Origin: Archangium lipolyticum
GTDB taxonomy: Bacteria; Myxococcota; Myxococcia; Myxococcales; Myxococcaceae
Direction of reading: 5' to 3'
Assembly: GCF_024623785.1 (NCBI RefSeq)
Contig: NZ_JANKBZ010000034.1
Location: forward strand, 1-64,000
DNA length: 64,000 nucleotides
Below are positions 53,678 through 61,824 of this stretch, piece by piece. Made by a program: the position numbers and the translations under genes. Position 1 is the first letter of the stretch. Every line of letters starts with the position of its first letter. The notes below the pieces were generated by a model that was not told the DNA's origin, did no database searches, and saw only the letters and a list, made by a program, of their open reading frames with translations.

Positions 53678-54850
53678 GTGAGTGCAGCAGGGGAGCAACT
53701 GGACAGGCTGATGGGAATCATGGCCCGCCTCCGAGCCGATTGTCCCTGGGACAGGGAGCAGGACCTGCGCTCGCTGCGCCCGTACCTTCTCGAGGAGGCA
53801 TTCGAGGTCCTCGACGAGATGGACCGGGTGGCCGATGGAGGGCCGTGGCGGGCGCTGTGCGAGGAGCATGGGGATCTGCTCTTCCAGATCGTCTTCCACG
53901 CCCGGCTCGCCGAGGAGCTGGGGGAGTACTCCATGGCGGACGTGTGCCAGTCGATCAGCGACAAGCTCACCCACCGGCACCCACACGTCTTCGGCGAGAA
54001 GCAGGCGGATGGCACCCCGCAGCCGCTGGCCAACTGGGCGAAGCTCAAGGCCGAGGAGCGCAAGAAGAAGACGGGCCGGGAGGGCTCGGTGCTGGATGGT
54101 GTCCCCACGGCGGCCCCCGCGCTGATGCGCGCCGAGCGCCTCACGGAGAAGGCGAGCCGGATCGGCTTCGACTGGCCGAGCGTCCGGGAGGTGCGCGCCA
54201 AGCTGTACGAGGAGCTGGGGGAGCTGGACGAGGCCATCGCCTCCGGAAACCGGGACGAGCTGGAGCACGAGCTGGGCGACGTCCTCTTCTCGCTGGCCAA
54301 CCTCGGGCGCGTCATCCACACGCCGGCCGAGGACGCGCTGCGCATGGCCATCCGCCGCTTCACCACGCGCTTCCAACACATCGAGTCCGCCCTGCGCGCG
54401 GAGGGCGTCCCCCTGGGCGAGGCCACGCTGGAGCACATGGAGCGCCACTGGCAGGCCGCCAAGGCGGTGGAGAAGGGCCTGCCGCCCCCGACCCGCGTAC
54501 CCCGTGCACCCCTGGTGGGGCTGCGCCTGCCGGTGGCGGACCTCGCCGCCCAGCGGGCCTTCTGGGACGCCGTGGCCCCCCTCCTGGGATGGAGCGCCGA
54601 GCGGACGGGTCCGGACGAGGCGGTGTACGGCGATGGACTGTACCGGCTCGCCTTCACGGCGGGGGCCGGTGCTCCCTCCCCTGCTGCCCTCACGTTCGGG
54701 GCACCGTCCGCCGCGGCGGTGGAGCGGCTGCGCACCACCCTGGAGAAGACGTCACCCGGGTGCGTCGTGGAGGGCGAGGCCCACGCCGGACGGATCACCT
54801 TCCGGGATCCGGCCGGCCTCCAGTGGGAATATGCCTTCGGAGGCCGCTGA
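53678..54850 (+). CDS. mazG: MazG nucleotide pyrophosphohydrolase fused to a VOC-like domain
   Basis: A 390-residue protein. The first about 265 residues are MazG: LRADCPWDREQDLRSLRPYLLEEAFEVLDEMD and EHGDLLFQIVFHARLAEE in the first half, and KLYEELGELDEAI and ELEHELGDVLFSLANLGR in the second, with the Glu/Asp metal ligands of both all-alpha halves. It hydrolyses NTPs, including (p)ppGpp in some species. The last 125 residues read as one glyoxalase/VOC fold (VGLRLPVADLAAQRAFWDAV...ITFRDPAGLQWEYAF). GAGGAGAGG precedes the GTG. MazG alone is about 260 residues. Confidence 0.9.
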   Translation: MSAAGEQLDRLMGIMARLRADCPWDREQDLRSLRPYLLEEAFEVLDEMDRVADGGPWRALCEEHGDLLFQIVFHARLAEELGEYSMADVCQSISDKLTHRHPHVFGEKQADGTPQPLANWAKLKAEERKKKTGREGSVLDGVPTAAPALMRAERLTEKASRIGFDWPSVREVRAKLYEELGELDEAIASGNRDELEHELGDVLFSLANLGRVIHTPAEDALRMAIRRFTTRFQHIESALRAEGVPLGEATLEHMERHWQAAKAVEKGLPPPTRVPRAPLVGLRLPVADLAAQRAFWDAVAPLLGWSAERTGPDEAVYGDGLYRLAFTAGAGAPSPAALTFGAPSAAAVERLRTTLEKTSPGCVVEGEAHAGRITFRDPAGLQWEYAFGGR

Positions 54851-54870
54851 TTGATGTGTGATGGGCGTCC

Positions 54871-54887
54871 GATCCGTGGCACGGATC
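54871..54887. promoter_or_regulatory. Perfect palindrome between mazG and rpsT
   Basis: GATCCGTGGCACGGATC is an 8-bp inverted repeat around one base. It lies 20 bp after the mazG stop and 10 bp before the proposed rpsT -35. It could be an operator or the end hairpin of mazG. Confidence 0.4.
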
Positions 54888-54896
54888 ACGCAAGCC

Positions 54897-54925
54897 TTGA
54901 CGCTCGGTAGGCGCCGAAGTAGGTA
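54897..54925 (+). promoter_or_regulatory. Probable rpsT promoter
   Basis: TTGACG (54897-54902) and TAGGTA (54920-54925) are spaced by 17 bp, a sigma-70-like arrangement, about 39 bp upstream of the rpsT start. The -35 matches five of six consensus bases. The -10 is weak. Confidence 0.4.
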
Positions 54926-54963
54926 CGGCCCCTCTTTTCCACAGAAGTAAGCTGGAGATCACC

Positions 54964-55245
54964 TTGGCCAACACCAAGTCCGCAGAGAAGCGTAACCGCC
55001 AGGCGCAGAAGCGCCGCGCCCGCAACATCAACATCCGCACCACGGTGAAGGACGCCGTGAAGAGCCTGCGCGAGACCCTGACCACGAAGGACGCGGGTAA
55101 GACCGCGGACGCGCTCAAGGCCGCCACGCGCACCATCAACAAGGCCGCCTCCAAGGGTGTCGTGCACAAGCGCGCCGCCTCGCGCCGCATCTCCCGGCTG
55201 GCCAAGGCCGCCAACCGCGCCAAGGCCGCCGCCGCCGCGAAGTAG
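54964..55245 (+). CDS. rpsT: Ribosomal protein S20, TTG start
   Basis: A 93-residue, very basic protein of the small ribosomal subunit. It opens ANTKSAEKRNRQAQKRRARN and contains the KSLRETL and KAASKGVVHKRAASRRISRLAK helices. The start codon is TTG (54964-54966) with GGAG six bases upstream. E. coli rpsT also starts with UUG, which makes it weak and sensitive to feedback by S20. The last residues are Ala/Lys repeats. Confidence 0.97.
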   Translation: MANTKSAEKRNRQAQKRRARNINIRTTVKDAVKSLRETLTTKDAGKTADALKAATRTINKAASKGVVHKRAASRRISRLAKAANRAKAAAAAK

Positions 55246-55256
55246 TCGTCGCGGTC

Positions 55257-55799
55257 TCACCAGCCGTTGGCCAACCGGTCGAATCCCTCGCGCATCAACG
55301 TCTCCGCGAGACGATGAAGCGCGGCCTGCCGGTTGGCCTCCGCCTCCAGGACATCGCCGGACGCGCTCGTCGTGCCCGGAAGGAAGTCCTCATTGCCGGA
55401 GACGGTCGTCTCCGACATCACCCGTCCAGCCTTCGAGAGCCGCAACAGCACCGCCGCCGAGGCGCGATAGCTGGCGAGCCGCGGGCCGGTCACCAGCGTG
55501 TTCCCCTGATAGACGGGCTCCGCGCCGGTGGTGGGCGCGCTGCTCACGGACACCACCACGCCCTCCACCGAGGCATCACACGCCCCCGTACCGCCGAGCG
55601 CCCCGGCCCGCACCAGTTCCTGACGGAAGGCCTGGGTGAAGAGCAGCTCCAGGCCCGGCTCGGGCGTGTCGTTGCGGAAGACGGGAGCGCACACCGCGTG
55701 CACCCCCTCGGGCAGCCCCGCGCTCCTGGACGTGAAGCGGTAGCCGCACCCGAGACCTGACAGCAAGAAGACCCACCCCACCGCGCTCAGCCGGGACAT
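55257..55799 (-). CDS. lptE: LPS-assembly lipoprotein LptE
   Basis: A 180-residue lipoprotein that plugs the LptD barrel and helps insert LPS in the outer membrane. The signal peptide runs to VFLLSGLGC, giving a lipidated Cys followed by GYRF, the LptE hallmark. FRNDTPEPGLELLFTQAFRQEL and GTLVTGPRLASYRA-like segments follow as in the family. GTG 55808 is an alternative start. It ends 11 bp from rpsT, convergent. Confidence 0.88.
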   Translation of the reverse strand: MSRLSAVGWVFLLSGLGCGYRFTSRSAGLPEGVHAVCAPVFRNDTPEPGLELLFTQAFRQELVRAGALGGTGACDASVEGVVVSVSSAPTTGAEPVYQGNTLVTGPRLASYRASAAVLLRLSKAGRVMSETTVSGNEDFLPGTTSASGDVLEAEANRQAALHRLAETLMREGFDRLANGW

Positions 55800-55830
55800 G
55801 ACGTCCACAGTAGCGGTGTGATCCGGCGGG

Positions 55831-56394
55831 TCAAGCGCGAGGGGAACCCCCCCGCGAGAAGGATTCGCTCACCTCCACGCCCCGAGCGCGGACCACGTCC
55901 GCGAGCGTGCTCCAGGCGGCCCGCAGGCGCCCCTCCAGGCCGGAGCCCCGCTGCACGGCTCCCAGGTCCCAGCGCGTCTCCACGTGGCCCGAGGACTCCA
56001 GGACGAGCGTGTAACGCCGCCCGGAGAGCACGAGGGCCACGCCCAAAAGCGCCATCAGGCCGAGCCCCCACCGCGCCACCGCCAGGTTGACGAAGGGCAG
56101 CAACCCGAGCGCCAGGGCGGTGAGGAGCAGGGACTCGTAGCGCGGCCGGTGCACCAGGGAGAGGCGGCGCAGCCCGGGCAGCTCGAGGAGGAAGGGCGTG
56201 GCGGAGGCGCCCGGACGGAAGGAGAGGCGGTTGCCCTCGCCGACGAGGACGCGCCCGTCCGCGAGCTCCAACGAGAGGAAGCGGCTCGAGGAGGAGCCGG
56301 CCGGCGGAGGCAGGGGCGCATCCGGCAGCCCGGCACCACACGCGGCACAGCGGCCCGCCCCCGCGCGCTGGGGGCGGCCACACCGCGTGCACAT
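55831..56394 (-). CDS. Zinc-ribbon membrane protein
   Basis: A protein of about 187 residues with an N-terminal zinc ribbon (MCTRCGRP...CAACG) then a beta-rich stretch and two adjacent membrane helices (LLLTALALGLLPFVNLAVARWGLGLMALLGVALVL). The C-terminal 60 residues are Arg-rich. ATG 56394 starts at the ribbon; GTG 56415, with GGAGG four bases upstream, adds seven residues and is equally possible. It lies 12-33 bp after leuS. No function recognised. Confidence 0.65.
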   Translation of the reverse strand: MCTRCGRPQRAGAGRCAACGAGLPDAPLPPPAGSSSSRFLSLELADGRVLVGEGNRLSFRPGASATPFLLELPGLRRLSLVHRPRYESLLLTALALGLLPFVNLAVARWGLGLMALLGVALVLSGRRYTLVLESSGHVETRWDLGAVQRGSGLEGRLRAAWSTLADVVRARGVEVSESFSRGGSPRA

Positions 56395-56427
56395 GACGAG
56401 AACCTCGGTCGGCACCGGGCCTCCGTC

Positions 56428-58920
56428 TCAGCCGACGACGAAGTTCACCAGCCGCTTGGGCACGAAGACGAACTTGCGCAGCGTCTTGCCCGCCATGGCG
56501 GCCTGTACCCGCTCATCGGCCTCGGCCGCGGCGCGCACGTCCGCCTCGGCCGCGTCCGCCGACACGCGGATCTCCGCGCGCAGCTTGCCATTCACCTGCA
56601 CCGCGTACGGAATCACGTCGTCCACCACCAGGGCCGGGTCGAACTCCGGCCAGCCCTGCGTCACGGTGAGCTCCTTGGAGCCGTAGGCCTCGGCGATCTC
56701 GTCGGCCAGGTGCGGGGCGAACGGCGTCAGCACCACCGTCAGCGTCCGGATGGCCTCGACCATGGCCGCCTTCTCCGCGGCCGTCTCCGGCGTGCCCAGC
56801 GCGTACAGCGCGTTCACGTACTCCATGGTGCCGGCGATGGCCGTGTTGAAGGACAGGCGCTCGATGGCCTCCCCCACCCGCTTCAGGCACTTGTGCGCGG
56901 CGCGGCGGATCTCCAGCGCCTTGCCCTCGAAGGCCCCCGTGTGCGTGGCCCCGACCGCGCCCTGGTGCTGCACGGCCAGCGTCCACACCCGCTTCAGGAA
57001 GCGGAAGGCGCCCTCCACCTGGTCATCGGACCAGTCGAAGTCACGCTCCGGCGGGCCGGCGAACAGCACGTAGGTGCGCGCGGTGTCGGCGCCGTACTTG
57101 GACACGATGGAGGCGGGCGCCACCACGTTGCCCCAGCGCTTGGACATCTTCCGCCCGTCCGGGCCGTTGACGATGCCCTGCGTCACCAGCCGCGTGACGG
57201 GCTCGTCCACCGGGCTCAGCCCCAGCAGCTTCATCACGCGGGTCCAGAACCGGAAGTACAGCAGGTGCATCACCGCGTGCTCGGGGCCGCCCACGTACAC
57301 GTCCACCGGCAGCCAGCGCTGGGCCTCCTTCGGATCGAAGGGCGCCGCGTCGAACTTCGGCGACAGGTAGCGCGCGAAGTACCAGCAGGAGTCGACGAAG
57401 GTGTCCATCGTCTCCGTCTCACGCCTCGCGGGGCCGGAGCACTTGGGGCAGGTAGTGTTCACCCACGAGGGCACCTTGGCCAGGGGCGGCTCGCCCTTGC
57501 CCGTCAGCACCGCCTGGGTGTCGATCTCCGGCAGGCGCACCGGCAGCTGCGCCAGGGGCACCGGCTGGCCCTTGCGCTCCGGGTCGCACTTCTCGCAGTA
57601 GACGATGGGGATGGGCGTGCCCCAGTAGCGCTGGCGGCTGAAGCCCCAGTCCTTCTGGCGGTACGTCACCTTGGGCTCGCCGCGGCCCTCGGCCTTCAGC
57701 TTCGCGCCCATCTTCTGGCGCGCCTCGGCCGAGCTCAGACCGGTGTACTCACCCGAGTCCGCCAGCACGCCGTCCTCGGTGTACGCCGCCTCCAGCGCAT
57801 CTCCCGACGGCAGCTTGTCACCCGAGGCCGGCTGCACCACCACCTTCACCGGCAGGCCGAACTTGCGCGCGAACTCGAAGTCGCGCTCGTCGTGCGCCGG
57901 CACGCTCATCACCGCGCCCGTGCCGTAGTCGGACAGCACGAAGTTGGCGATCCAGATGGGCACCGGCTGGCCGGTGAACGGGTTGATGGCGTGGGCGCCC
58001 GTGAAGACACCCTCCTTCGTGGCGCCCTCGGCGGTGCGGTCCGTCTTGGAGACGGCCGCCATCTTCTTCACGAAGGCCTCCACCTCGGCGCGCTGCGCGG
58101 GCGTGGTGATCTGCGACACCAGCTTGTGGTCCGGCGCCAGCACCACGTAGGTGCAGCCGTGGATGGTGTCCACGCGCGTGGTGAAGACGCGGATGCGCGC
58201 ACTCCCGCCCTGGACGTCGAAGTCCGCCTCCACACCCTCGGAGCGGCCGATCCAGTTGCGCTGCATGGAGGTGATGCGCTCGGGCCACTCCTTCAGCTGA
58301 TCCAGCCCGTCCAGCAGCTCCTGCGAGTACTTCGTGATGCGGAAGGACCACTCGGGCAGCTCCTTGTCCACCACCGGGGACTCGCAGCGCTCGCACGTGC
58401 CTTCCTTCACCTGCTCGTTGGCGATGACCGTCAGACAGCCCGTGCACCAGTTCACCTTGCTGAACCGGCGGTACACCAGCCCGCGCTCCAGCATCTGGAT
58501 GAAGAACCACTGGTTCCAGCGGTAGTACTCGGGCTCGCTGGTGTTGACCTCGCGGTTCCAGTCGTAGCTGTAGCCCAGCGAGCGGATCTCCTTCTTGAAG
58601 GAGTCGATGTTCTCCCGGGTACGCACCGCCGGATGCACACCGTCCTTGATGGCCGCGTTCTCCGCCGGCAGACCGAAGGCGTCCCACCCCATGGGGTGCA
58701 GCACGTCGTAGCCCTTCATCTGGAAGAAGCGCGCGTACACGTCCCCGATGAGGTAGTTGCGCACGTGCCCCATGTGCATCTTCCCGCTGGGGTACGGCAG
58801 CATCTCGAGGATGTACTTCTTCGGAGCCCCCGGACGCTTGCCCGCCCGGAACACCCCCGCCTCTTCCCAACGGGTCTGCCACTTCTGCTCGATTGCCTGC
58901 GGCTCGTAACGCTCGTTCAT
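56428..58920 (-). CDS. leuS: Leucyl-tRNA synthetase
   Basis: An 830-residue class I enzyme that charges tRNA-Leu. It has the HIGH motif as HMGH in PYPSGKMHMGHVRNY, an editing domain with STPAHDERDFEFA-like residues (VPAHDERDFEFA), and KMSKS as KMSKR in GRKMSKRWGN. A zinc-like insertion shows CEKC and CPKC pairs. The start MNERYEPQ at 58920 is conserved in the family; ATG 58926 adds two residues. Length is normal. Confidence 0.97.
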   Translation of the reverse strand: MNERYEPQAIEQKWQTRWEEAGVFRAGKRPGAPKKYILEMLPYPSGKMHMGHVRNYLIGDVYARFFQMKGYDVLHPMGWDAFGLPAENAAIKDGVHPAVRTRENIDSFKKEIRSLGYSYDWNREVNTSEPEYYRWNQWFFIQMLERGLVYRRFSKVNWCTGCLTVIANEQVKEGTCERCESPVVDKELPEWSFRITKYSQELLDGLDQLKEWPERITSMQRNWIGRSEGVEADFDVQGGSARIRVFTTRVDTIHGCTYVVLAPDHKLVSQITTPAQRAEVEAFVKKMAAVSKTDRTAEGATKEGVFTGAHAINPFTGQPVPIWIANFVLSDYGTGAVMSVPAHDERDFEFARKFGLPVKVVVQPASGDKLPSGDALEAAYTEDGVLADSGEYTGLSSAEARQKMGAKLKAEGRGEPKVTYRQKDWGFSRQRYWGTPIPIVYCEKCDPERKGQPVPLAQLPVRLPEIDTQAVLTGKGEPPLAKVPSWVNTTCPKCSGPARRETETMDTFVDSCWYFARYLSPKFDAAPFDPKEAQRWLPVDVYVGGPEHAVMHLLYFRFWTRVMKLLGLSPVDEPVTRLVTQGIVNGPDGRKMSKRWGNVVAPASIVSKYGADTARTYVLFAGPPERDFDWSDDQVEGAFRFLKRVWTLAVQHQGAVGATHTGAFEGKALEIRRAAHKCLKRVGEAIERLSFNTAIAGTMEYVNALYALGTPETAAEKAAMVEAIRTLTVVLTPFAPHLADEIAEAYGSKELTVTQGWPEFDPALVVDDVIPYAVQVNGKLRAEIRVSADAAEADVRAAAEADERVQAAMAGKTLRKFVFVPKRLVNFVVG

Positions 58921-59055
58921 GGCCATGACGGGGTGCGTCTTAGTGGGACGCCAGCCCCCAGGCAACAGCAGACGCGCCAGTCCGTGTCCCACTGACGGCT
59001 GGAGCACGGGGCCAGGGGCCAGCCCTGGGACGAGCACTCCCCCGGCGGGCCACCG

Positions 59056-59439
59056 TCATTCGAGGCGCAACAGGCTCTTCACCGTGTCCTGGACGACCTT
59101 GGACTGCACGGGCTTGATCAGGTAGGCGCTGGCCCCGAGCGCCATGGCGCGCTCCCGGTCCTCGACGGCGGACTCGGTGGTGATGACCACGATGGGGACG
59201 GAACGGTACGCGTCCGTCTGCCGGAGGTGGCGGATGAGCTTGAGCCCATCCATCAACGGCATGTTGATGTCGGTGAGGACGAGATCGTACCGCCCCTGGG
59301 TGAGCTTCTTGAGGCCCTCGGCCCCATCCTGGGCCTCGTCGGTATGGACCCACGTGCCCAGGCGCTGCAGCGCGTACATGAGGCTGCGCCGCATGGGCAT
59401 GGAGTCGTCCACCACGAGCGCACGGATCTGCTGCGTCAT
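59056..59439 (-). CDS. CheY-like response regulator
   Basis: A single-domain receiver of 127 residues. The acidic pair DD is at 11-12, the phosphoacceptor is Asp57 in LVLTDINMPLMDG, the Thr is in VVITTES, and the Lys is in AYLIKPV. No output domain is present. Such stand-alone receivers feed chemosensory or motility pathways. ATG 59439 is used; ATG 59451 adds four residues. It is transcribed leftward after leuS is passed, with no close partner. Confidence 0.93.
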   Translation of the reverse strand: MTQQIRALVVDDSMPMRRSLMYALQRLGTWVHTDEAQDGAEGLKKLTQGRYDLVLTDINMPLMDGLKLIRHLRQTDAYRSVPIVVITTESAVEDRERAMALGASAYLIKPVQSKVVQDTVKSLLRLE

Positions 59440-59467
59440 GGTGGACACCATAGCACCCGCCGGGCGC

Positions 59468-60112
59468 TTACAGGGTCTTGTCCTCGCAGGCGGAGGCGCC
59501 ACAACCGTAGGCACGGCTCTCCACGCGCTCGACCACCTGCGCGAGCGGCTTGCACTCGGGCTCCGTCCTCAGCAGCCGCCACCGCTTCACCATCAGCTGC
59601 TCGTCGTAGTGCGGGATGTCGCTGAGGTGCGCGGGCAGGCGCACGTACGGCTGGGTCCGGGTCTCCCCCACCGTGGTCGTCGCCACCTCTCCGGGGCTCG
59701 ACGCGACGGTCACCTGGGGCACGTGGACATGCATCGGCGCCCGCATCGGGAAGTGGGGCCGCTGCAACGTCTTGCTCTCCACCGCCACGACGGGCAGGTA
59801 GTGGGTCCGGCACTCCAACCGTTGCCCGTTGTCCTCGGCCGCGTACACCACGTCTACGTCACTCAGGTACTTCGCCCCGGAGGCCTCGGCCTGGGCCAGC
59901 AGCTTGAGCACCGACGCGTCCTCCTCCTCGCCCAGCGGCATCGCCAGCGACCACGCCGGCTGCCCCGTCTTCACCGCGTCGCGCTCCGTGACCACGACCA
60001 CGCGCTGCTCGCCCTCTCCGGGAACCCGGTAGCCCACCGGCGTGTGCGTACAAGCGACCAGAGCCGGAACAGCCATCGCGACCGCGAGCAGACCACCACT
60101 CCGAATCTTCAT
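59468..60112 (-). CDS. Lipoprotein of unknown function
   Basis: A 214-residue lipoprotein from the ATG near 60112, preceded by AGGAG. The signal peptide MKIRSGGLLAVAMAVPALVAC has a classic LVAC lipobox. The mature part has a beta-rich region with KYLSDVDVVYAAEDNGQRLECRTHY and a C-terminal segment with three Cys (PECKPLAQV, YGCGASACE). No family recognised. It is divergent from the DNA glycosylase gene. Confidence 0.75.
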   Translation of the reverse strand: MKIRSGGLLAVAMAVPALVACTHTPVGYRVPGEGEQRVVVVTERDAVKTGQPAWSLAMPLGEEEDASVLKLLAQAEASGAKYLSDVDVVYAAEDNGQRLECRTHYLPVVAVESKTLQRPHFPMRAPMHVHVPQVTVASSPGEVATTTVGETRTQPYVRLPAHLSDIPHYDEQLMVKRWRLLRTEPECKPLAQVVERVESRAYGCGASACEDKTL

Positions 60113-60267
60113 TTTCTTCTCCTGTGAGAAGGCAGCCAGGTCAGTGAGCAGGCAGCCAGACACGCGACGTGGACCGCGCCCCGGATATTCACGGCCTGAA
60201 CATCCAGGCGAGCGAGTTTTCCCCAGACCGACGAGACAGGTCATGTGCTCCGCGTTACCTGGGAGGA

Positions 60268-61080
60268 ATGCCCGAAGGGAACATCATCCACCGTATCGCC
60301 CGCATCCACCGCCGGTGGCTCGTGGGGCGTGGCTTCACCGCGGACTCGCCGCAGGGACGCTTCTCGCCAGGAGCCCGGCACCTGTCCGGACGGACGCTCC
60401 TCGGCGTGGAAGCCCATGGCAAGCACCTCTTCCACCGTTTCGAGGGCGGAGTGCTGCTGCACATCCACCTCGGCCTCTTCGGCCACATCCGGCACTTCCG
60501 CGCCGGAGCACCCCTCCCCTCCTCCTCGTGCCGGCTGCGGCTCGCCTCGCCCCGGGCGACACTCCACCTCGCCGGGCCCCAGGCCTGTGAGCTGCTGAGC
60601 CCCGAAGCCGAGGCCACCCTCCGCTCCCGCCTCGGGGATGATCCTCTGCGCCCGGATGCCTCCCCCGCGCGGGCCTTCGAGGCCCTCCGCCGCGGCCGGA
60701 CGCCTCTCGCGGCCGCGCTGCTCGACCAGGAGCGCATCTCGGGCGTGGGCAACATCCTGCGCGCCGAGGCCCTCTTCCTCGCCCGCCTACCGCCCCTGCG
60801 CCCCGCCTCCGAGCTGCGCCCGGCCGAGTTCGAGCGCCTGTGGGAGGCCCTCCGAGGCTTGTTGGAGGACGCGGCCCGGGATGGACGCATCGTCGCGCCC
60901 CATGCGCCCCCGGCGCCCTGGGAGACTCCCGGCAAGCGCCGCGAGGACAGGTTCAGCGTCTATGGCCGCGAGGGACAGCCCTGTCCCCGGTGCGCCACAT
61001 CCATCTCGCGCCAGGAGCTGGCGGGCCGGTCGTTGTTCTTCTGTCCGCGCTGCCAGGCTGCTCGCCGGAGCACGAGGTGA
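60268..61080 (+). CDS. Fpg/Nei-family DNA glycosylase
   Basis: A 270-residue base-excision repair enzyme. It begins MPEGNIIHRIA, where Pro2 and Glu3 are the catalytic pair. The helix-two-turn-helix region contains ISGVGNILRAEALF. The C-terminal zinc finger is CPRCATSISRQELAGRSLFFCPRC, of the Nei/Fpg type. The MPEG start with G at position 4 and the N-terminal sequence place it nearer Nei (endonuclease VIII) than Fpg. GGGAGGA precedes the ATG. Confidence 0.92.
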   Translation: MPEGNIIHRIARIHRRWLVGRGFTADSPQGRFSPGARHLSGRTLLGVEAHGKHLFHRFEGGVLLHIHLGLFGHIRHFRAGAPLPSSSCRLRLASPRATLHLAGPQACELLSPEAEATLRSRLGDDPLRPDASPARAFEALRRGRTPLAAALLDQERISGVGNILRAEALFLARLPPLRPASELRPAEFERLWEALRGLLEDAARDGRIVAPHAPPAPWETPGKRREDRFSVYGREGQPCPRCATSISRQELAGRSLFFCPRCQAARRSTR

Positions 61081-61084
61081 GGTG

Positions 61085-61114
61085 TAGGGTTGACGCGGAG
61101 TATAGGGTTGTCGC
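61085..61114. promoter_or_regulatory. Tandem direct repeat upstream of the PilZ gene
   Basis: TAGGGTTGACGC (61085-61096) and TAGGGTTGTCGC (61103-61114) are 12-mers differing at one base, 18 bp apart. They lie about 70-100 bp before the PilZ gene and could be two sites for a regulator bound on nearly the same face of the helix. Confidence 0.35.
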
Positions 61115-61184
61115 CCACTCGTGGATGGACGGAGGAGCGGAATTCCCACTAAGTAAGAGAGAAGCGCGGAGAAGGGGTCACACC

Positions 61185-61676
61185 ATGATCGAGAATCAGT
61201 TCATCACCGAGTTCCGCACCCTTCACGAGAAGGCACGGCAGGGACAGCTCGATGAGGCCGAGCGGCAGAGCTACCTGGGCGCTCGCGAGCAGTTCGCGAA
61301 GACACTGCTCAAGGCCCAGGGACTGATGCTCGAGGGCCCCGAGGCCCGGCGCCACTACCGCGTGGCGCTGTCGCTGCCCGTGGAGCTCCAGATGAACTAC
61401 GGCAACGTGTGGACCAAGACCCTGGACATCTCCTACGGCGGTTTCTCGGTGATCATGCCCCACCCGGTGGATCAGGCGGAGCGGCCCGACGTGGTGCTTC
61501 AGCTGATGGATGGCTCGACGCTGGCGGGCCGGGTCCGGGTGGTCTCCCAGTTTCAGAAGCACGAGAAGCACCGCGCCTCGTTCAACTTCCTGGATCTCAC
61601 CCAGCGGGAGCTGGACCTGTTGGAGATCGCCCTCATCGACTTCGCCCTGGAGCGGGTGAACTCGACCCAGCAGTAG
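61185..61676 (+). CDS. PilZ-domain protein
   Basis: A 163-residue protein. A helical N-terminal region (about 1-55) is followed by a PilZ domain with RRHYR near residue 56-60 and DISYGGFSV about 30 residues later, which fits the RxxxR and (D/N)xSxxG c-di-GMP motifs. It probably binds c-di-GMP and affects motility or surface functions. GAAGGGG precedes the ATG. Confidence 0.88.
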   Translation: MIENQFITEFRTLHEKARQGQLDEAERQSYLGAREQFAKTLLKAQGLMLEGPEARRHYRVALSLPVELQMNYGNVWTKTLDISYGGFSVIMPHPVDQAERPDVVLQLMDGSTLAGRVRVVSQFQKHEKHRASFNFLDLTQRELDLLEIALIDFALERVNSTQQ

Positions 61677-61824
61677 CAGGGGACCGGGCCCCTGTTCCCC
61701 GGAAGACGCCTTCCGGCAACGGCGTCCTCCTCCCACGTTGTCCCCGTCGATCAACTCGGCGATCCTCCCGGGGCACCGCGCCGTTCCTCGCGCTCCCGCG
61801 AGCCCCTCCAAGGAGCCGCCGTCG

